DNA of 47,917 nt. It comes from a bacterium D16-36 (GTDB taxonomy: Bacteria; Bacillota; Clostridia; Lachnospirales; Lachnospiraceae). Of this stretch, positions 45,015 to 47,917 are shown piece after piece. Position numbers and translations under genes: made by a program. Position 1 is the first letter of the stretch. Each line of letters opens with the position of its first letter. A model generated the notes under the pieces. The model saw only the letters and a program-made list of their open reading frames with translations, did not search any database and had not been told where the DNA came from. Location: assembly GCA_003611745.1 (NCBI GenBank), contig RAYF01000048.1:1-47917 (forward strand), read 5' to 3'.

Positions 45015-46400
45015 TTATGGAAAATAGATAATTACTTCAGTCCCTTTCCCCTCCTCTGAATGAAAAACCATTTCTGCACTGTGCAGGACGGCTATCTGAC
45101 GGCATAGGGAAAGCCCAAGCCCCGTCCGCCCCTCCGAGCGGTTTCTCCCCTTGTCTATCCTGTAAAATGGCTCTGTTATCTTATCTATCTCATTTTGGGG
45201 GATTCCACAGCCATTGTCTTTCACAATTAGATGGAATTTTTCGTCGGCATATTCTGCCGATACAATGACTTTTCCGCCTTTCTGGCAGGCGCAGATTCCG
45301 TTGTGGATTAGATTATAAAGGAGGCTCTGGAGCAGGCTTTCGTTTCCATAAATGTTTTCCGTATCATTGTAAAAATCCAGCGATACGCAGCAGCTTTCCG
45401 CCTTCTGTCCGAGAGATTTGCGGATGCCTGCAAAAAGTCTTTGAACTGGCACATGCTCCATTGCAATTCTTTTTTTCCGTATTTCTGCCATATCAAGTAA
45501 TGTATAGGACAGATGCAGAAGCCTAGAGCTTTCATCCATAATAAATTCCATACACTCTTCTACTTCCTGTGCCGGCACGTTAGCTTTCTGAATATATTCT
45601 GCAAAACCATAAATGCTGGTAATAGGGCTTTTTAGTTCATGTGCAAAATTATCCACGAAATCCTGCTTTGCCTGCGCATCTCTTTGAATAACAAAAATAT
45701 TGTTTTCAATTTTTTCTGCCATGTTATTAAAATGGCTTCCCAGAACAGCAATATCATCAGAACCCTTCACGTTAACCCTTGCAGTTAAATTTCCGGCACC
45801 CATCTCGTCAACTGTCTGTGTCAGTTCCTGTATCGGCCTCATTATCCTTGCCAGTAAAATATACAGCGGTACCGCCAGCCCGGTAGAGAACCCTAGGCTG
45901 ACCAGCAGGTATTTCCGTTCCAGTTGTGTCCAGGCCTTATCCAGTTCGGATAAGGCCTTTTCATATTGGAGGCAGTATTTTCCCTGATTCTGGTACAGTA
46001 TGCTCCGAATCTGTATAGTTCTTTTTCCGTCTGTGCTCAATATGTTAATCTGTGTTTCCTCATCCGGTATGCTGTTGTTCAATGGATTGTTTTCATCGGC
46101 AGGATAGACGCATGTTCCATCCACCCAGAGCATTAGGCGTATTTTCTGGTCTTCATAATATTTTTCATATATTTCAAGGATATTCGGCACTGTTATTTTA
46201 TTCAGGCGTTTCTGTCCAGCAAGTGTTTTCAAGTTTCGCAATATGCCTGCGAAAATCATATTATATTCAGATTCTGCTTTCTTCTGCTCTGAGGATAGAT
46301 TCTTTCGGTATGTCATATCAAATACAAGATACATGCCGGAATTTAGAAGGACTACAAAAAGAAATATTGTGGTAAGGTATATTTTCTGCCAAAGTTTCAT
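45015..46400 (-). CDS. Membrane sensor histidine kinase
   Basis: Encodes 461 aa. Two membrane helices (about 8-28 and 163-185) flank an extracellular sensor domain; HAMP follows (about 186-238). HisKA carries His254 in NFAHELKSPITSIYGFAEYI, and HATPase_c has NLIHNGICAC, DNGCGIPQNEI and GRTGLGLSLCRQIA. It begins one base after the stop of the response-regulator gene, so they are co-transcribed. The exported 305-aa protein follows after about 150 bases. The stimulus is unknown. Confidence 0.93.
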   Translation of the reverse strand: MKLWQKIYLTTIFLFVVLLNSGMYLVFDMTYRKNLSSEQKKAESEYNMIFAGILRNLKTLAGQKRLNKITVPNILEIYEKYYEDQKIRLMLWVDGTCVYPADENNPLNNSIPDEETQINILSTDGKRTIQIRSILYQNQGKYCLQYEKALSELDKAWTQLERKYLLVSLGFSTGLAVPLYILLARIMRPIQELTQTVDEMGAGNLTARVNVKGSDDIAVLGSHFNNMAEKIENNIFVIQRDAQAKQDFVDNFAHELKSPITSIYGFAEYIQKANVPAQEVEECMEFIMDESSRLLHLSYTLLDMAEIRKKRIAMEHVPVQRLFAGIRKSLGQKAESCCVSLDFYNDTENIYGNESLLQSLLYNLIHNGICACQKGGKVIVSAEYADEKFHLIVKDNGCGIPQNEIDKITEPFYRIDKGRNRSEGRTGLGLSLCRQIAVLHSAEMVFHSEEGKGTEVIIYFP

Positions 46401-46401
46401 G

Positions 46402-47046
46402 TTAAGCCTCCAAGCGGTATCCCAACTTTGTGATTGTCTTAATCATATGTTCAAGCCCAAGTTTTTTTCTAAGCTTCTGGACGTGGACGTCGACAGTCTT
46501 CGTCTCCCCCTCATAGTCATATCCCCATGCCAGCTCCAATAATTTTTCCCGTGACAGTGCAATATTTTTATTTCTTATAAAAACTTCTAACAGATTGTAT
46601 TCCTGCGGGGTCAGTGCGACCTCATGCCCGTTCATCTCCACTGTTCTTTTGTTTAGGTCTACATGTACACTGCCTAGCCGGACATCCTCATCTCTCTGGC
46701 TTCTCCTGAGGATTACATTTACCCTTGCCAGAAGTTCAAGCATTTCAAAGGGTTTTACAATGTAGTCTTCCGCCCCCAGCGACAGCCCCAGCAGTTTATC
46801 CTTCAATTCCCCTTTGGCAGTCACAAATATGACAGGGGTGCCCTGTACCTTTTCTATCAGGGTAAATCCCGACATACCTGACAGCATTACATCTAACAGG
46901 ATTAAATCGTACTGGCTCTCTGAAATTTTTTGTGCAGCCTGTTCCCCGTCAAAACAGCAGACACATTCATGTCCTGCCAGTTTTAGGTTTCTCCGAATCA
47001 GTTCATTTATGTGCCTGTCGTCCTCTACTACTAATATTTTAGCCAT
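46402..47046 (-). CDS. OmpR-family response regulator
   Basis: Encodes 214 aa. Receiver domain with acidic VVEDD, the phosphorylation site Asp52 in LILLDVMLSGMSG, Thr76-region VTAKGE and Lys in DYIVKPFEM. The winged-helix DNA-binding domain follows (LTPQEYNLLEVFIRNKNIAL, then SREKLLELAWGYDYEGETKT, VDVHVQKLRKKLG). It pairs with the kinase 1 base downstream. The gene-free region upstream carries the palindromic element at 47070-47204, which may overlap its promoter. Confidence 0.94.
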   Translation of the reverse strand: MAKILVVEDDRHINELIRRNLKLAGHECVCCFDGEQAAQKISESQYDLILLDVMLSGMSGFTLIEKVQGTPVIFVTAKGELKDKLLGLSLGAEDYIVKPFEMLELLARVNVILRRSQRDEDVRLGSVHVDLNKRTVEMNGHEVALTPQEYNLLEVFIRNKNIALSREKLLELAWGYDYEGETKTVDVHVQKLRKKLGLEHMIKTITKLGYRLEA

Positions 47047-47069
47047 TCTTTTTCCTCCCTATAATATTA

Positions 47070-47204
47070 TATAGTAAACGAAAAAAACGCTTGCGTTTTG
47101 CTTCGTTTGCAGCGCCGGGTACACGCTGCAAAGCAGCAGACTGCCTATGTGTATCCGTGCGCATTCATTATAGTAAACGCATGTATTTTATGCGTTTACT
47201 ATAA
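47070..47204. repeat. Palindromic, MITE-like intergenic element
   Basis: TATAGTAAACG at 47070-47080 faces its reverse complement at 47193-47203, and a further direct copy starts at 47169. The right part is a perfect 15-bp hairpin (47168-47182 / 47190-47204, 7-nt loop). Inside is TTTGCAGCG / CGCTGCAAA. No protein is coded. The size and terminal inverted repeats resemble a miniature inverted-repeat element. Confidence 0.6.
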
Positions 47205-47290
47205 CAGCAAAAAGTAATGAAATGGTAAAAGGGGGCTTTAAAGCTTACGTGCTTTCAGGTATGCCGCCGCAGGCGGCACAAACAATTATT

Positions 47291-47315
47291 GAAAAATGTA
47301 GCTCCTACATTTTTC
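47291..47315 (-). terminator. Terminator of the SF0329-like gene
   Basis: GAAAAATGTAG and CTACATTTTTC pair perfectly (11 bp) around a 3-nt loop; T-runs on both sides make it bidirectional. It lies just beyond the stop of the minus-strand gene at 47324. Confidence 0.75.
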
Positions 47316-47323
47316 TGGGTGCG

Positions 47324-47839
47324 TCAGCAACTCTTTGGCGGTGCACTTAACCTCTGCCCGGCTATTTCATAAAACTGCCTGACCCATTCGGGGTAAGACT
47401 GGAACCTGTCAGGGGAGAGGATTTCTTTTAAACGCCGCCTGCCGACACGCCTGTCCATAACTGCAAGAATTTTGATAATGTAATTATCGCTTTCCAGTGC
47501 AGCTTCTATAGGCATCTGGATAAATTCTAATGCTGCATTTAGAAAGTCCATCTCGTAGTATGTTTTGTTTAAATCCCATTTTTCTTTTAATTCATTGCTG
47601 TGATAGTCCCAACTGCCTGTCTTCTCCCATTGCTGATGGACGTCGGCTTCCTGCCGGTACATTTCAGTCCATGAAAAGCAGACCAGTTCCCTGCCGTCCA
47701 AGCATATTGCTGCCCTGCCATATGCGTTGTGCACCTGATGGTATCTTGTCAAAAAATATGATATCCTGCCCCGCAGTTCACCACACAGCAGCTGGGTTAA
47801 TTGTTTGTTTAGCCCTGCCCAAGATTTGTAGTGGTTCAT
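47324..47839 (-). CDS. SF0329-like conserved hypothetical protein
   Basis: Encodes 171 aa; GGGAGG lies four bases before the ATG. The N terminus (LNKQLTQLLCGELRGRISYF, LTRYHQVHNAYGRAAICLDG) follows the SF0329 family pattern, where a GR(V/I) segment and a Gly-Arg-Ala strand precede a helical C terminus (EMDFLNAALEFIQMPIEAAL, MDRRVGRRRLKEI). The function of the family is unknown. It has no signal peptide or membrane helix and appears monocistronic. Confidence 0.65.
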   Translation of the reverse strand: MNHYKSWAGLNKQLTQLLCGELRGRISYFLTRYHQVHNAYGRAAICLDGRELVCFSWTEMYRQEADVHQQWEKTGSWDYHSNELKEKWDLNKTYYEMDFLNAALEFIQMPIEAALESDNYIIKILAVMDRRVGRRRLKEILSPDRFQSYPEWVRQFYEIAGQRLSAPPKSC

Positions 47840-47917
47840 GTTCCCTCCCTATATTGTCAAGTGATTTTCCTTAAAAAATCAAGGAATTTATAGTTACATA
47901 TCTCAGATGAATGAGCC

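Overview
The window looks like chromosome from a gut-type Firmicute of class Clostridia, most likely family Lachnospiraceae. The basis is gene content: a complete F-type ATP synthase operon, a clostridial-type SerS, DUF5688, YARHG, MORN and PBECR4-like proteins, Tn916-type xis/int genes, strong GGAGG ribosome binding sites and moderate to low GC. No rRNA, tRNA or CRISPR array was seen.

Positions 1 to about 18,450 form an accessory island, probably a decayed integrative element. From the left, on the minus strand, it holds an Rpn-like PD-(D/E)XK protein and a phage/plasmid recombination module: a Rad52/DdrA-type annealing protein, a DUF5688-YqaJ fusion and a DUF932 protein with its middle missing. 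Next comes an AT-rich run of minus-strand genes (YARHG, zinc-ribbon, zinc-ribbon/MORN, small membrane proteins, a DUF697 GTPase), faced by a plus-strand XRE regulator. The right end has a coiled-coil protein, a frameshifted ATPase gene, a Tn916-type excisionase and an integrase that has lost its catalytic C terminus. Several genes here are broken, and several small genes (28 to 53 codons) have good ribosome binding sites.

From about 18,600 the sequence looks like ordinary chromosome. A tyrosine phosphatase gene is followed by galK. A convergent GH42 beta-galactosidase and a divergent sugar-binding lipoprotein (frameshifted in a run of seven G) suggest galactoside use. A hybrid histidine kinase and a PAS-GGDEF-EAL protein with both output domains degenerate follow directly, so a sensing role for this locus is possible. 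A secreted FN3 protein, serS and a DUF402 gene come next.

The operon atpZ-atpI-atpBEFHAGDC spans 32,173 to 39,687 and ends in a strong terminator. Its c subunit carries the residues expected for sodium binding. Behind it is a small transcription unit with its own consensus promoter and terminator but no evident protein (candidate ncRNA or leader), then a PBECR4-like nuclease gene. The right end holds a conserved Lachnospiraceae hypothetical, ispE, two secreted proteins, an OmpR-type two-component system and an SF0329-like protein, with palindromic intergenic repeats.

Most interesting for follow-up: the in-frame deletions and fusion in the recombination module, the AT-rich zinc-ribbon/MORN/GTPase cluster with its small proteins, the possible ncRNA after atpC, and the catalytically dead GGDEF-EAL protein beside a sugar-binding protein.
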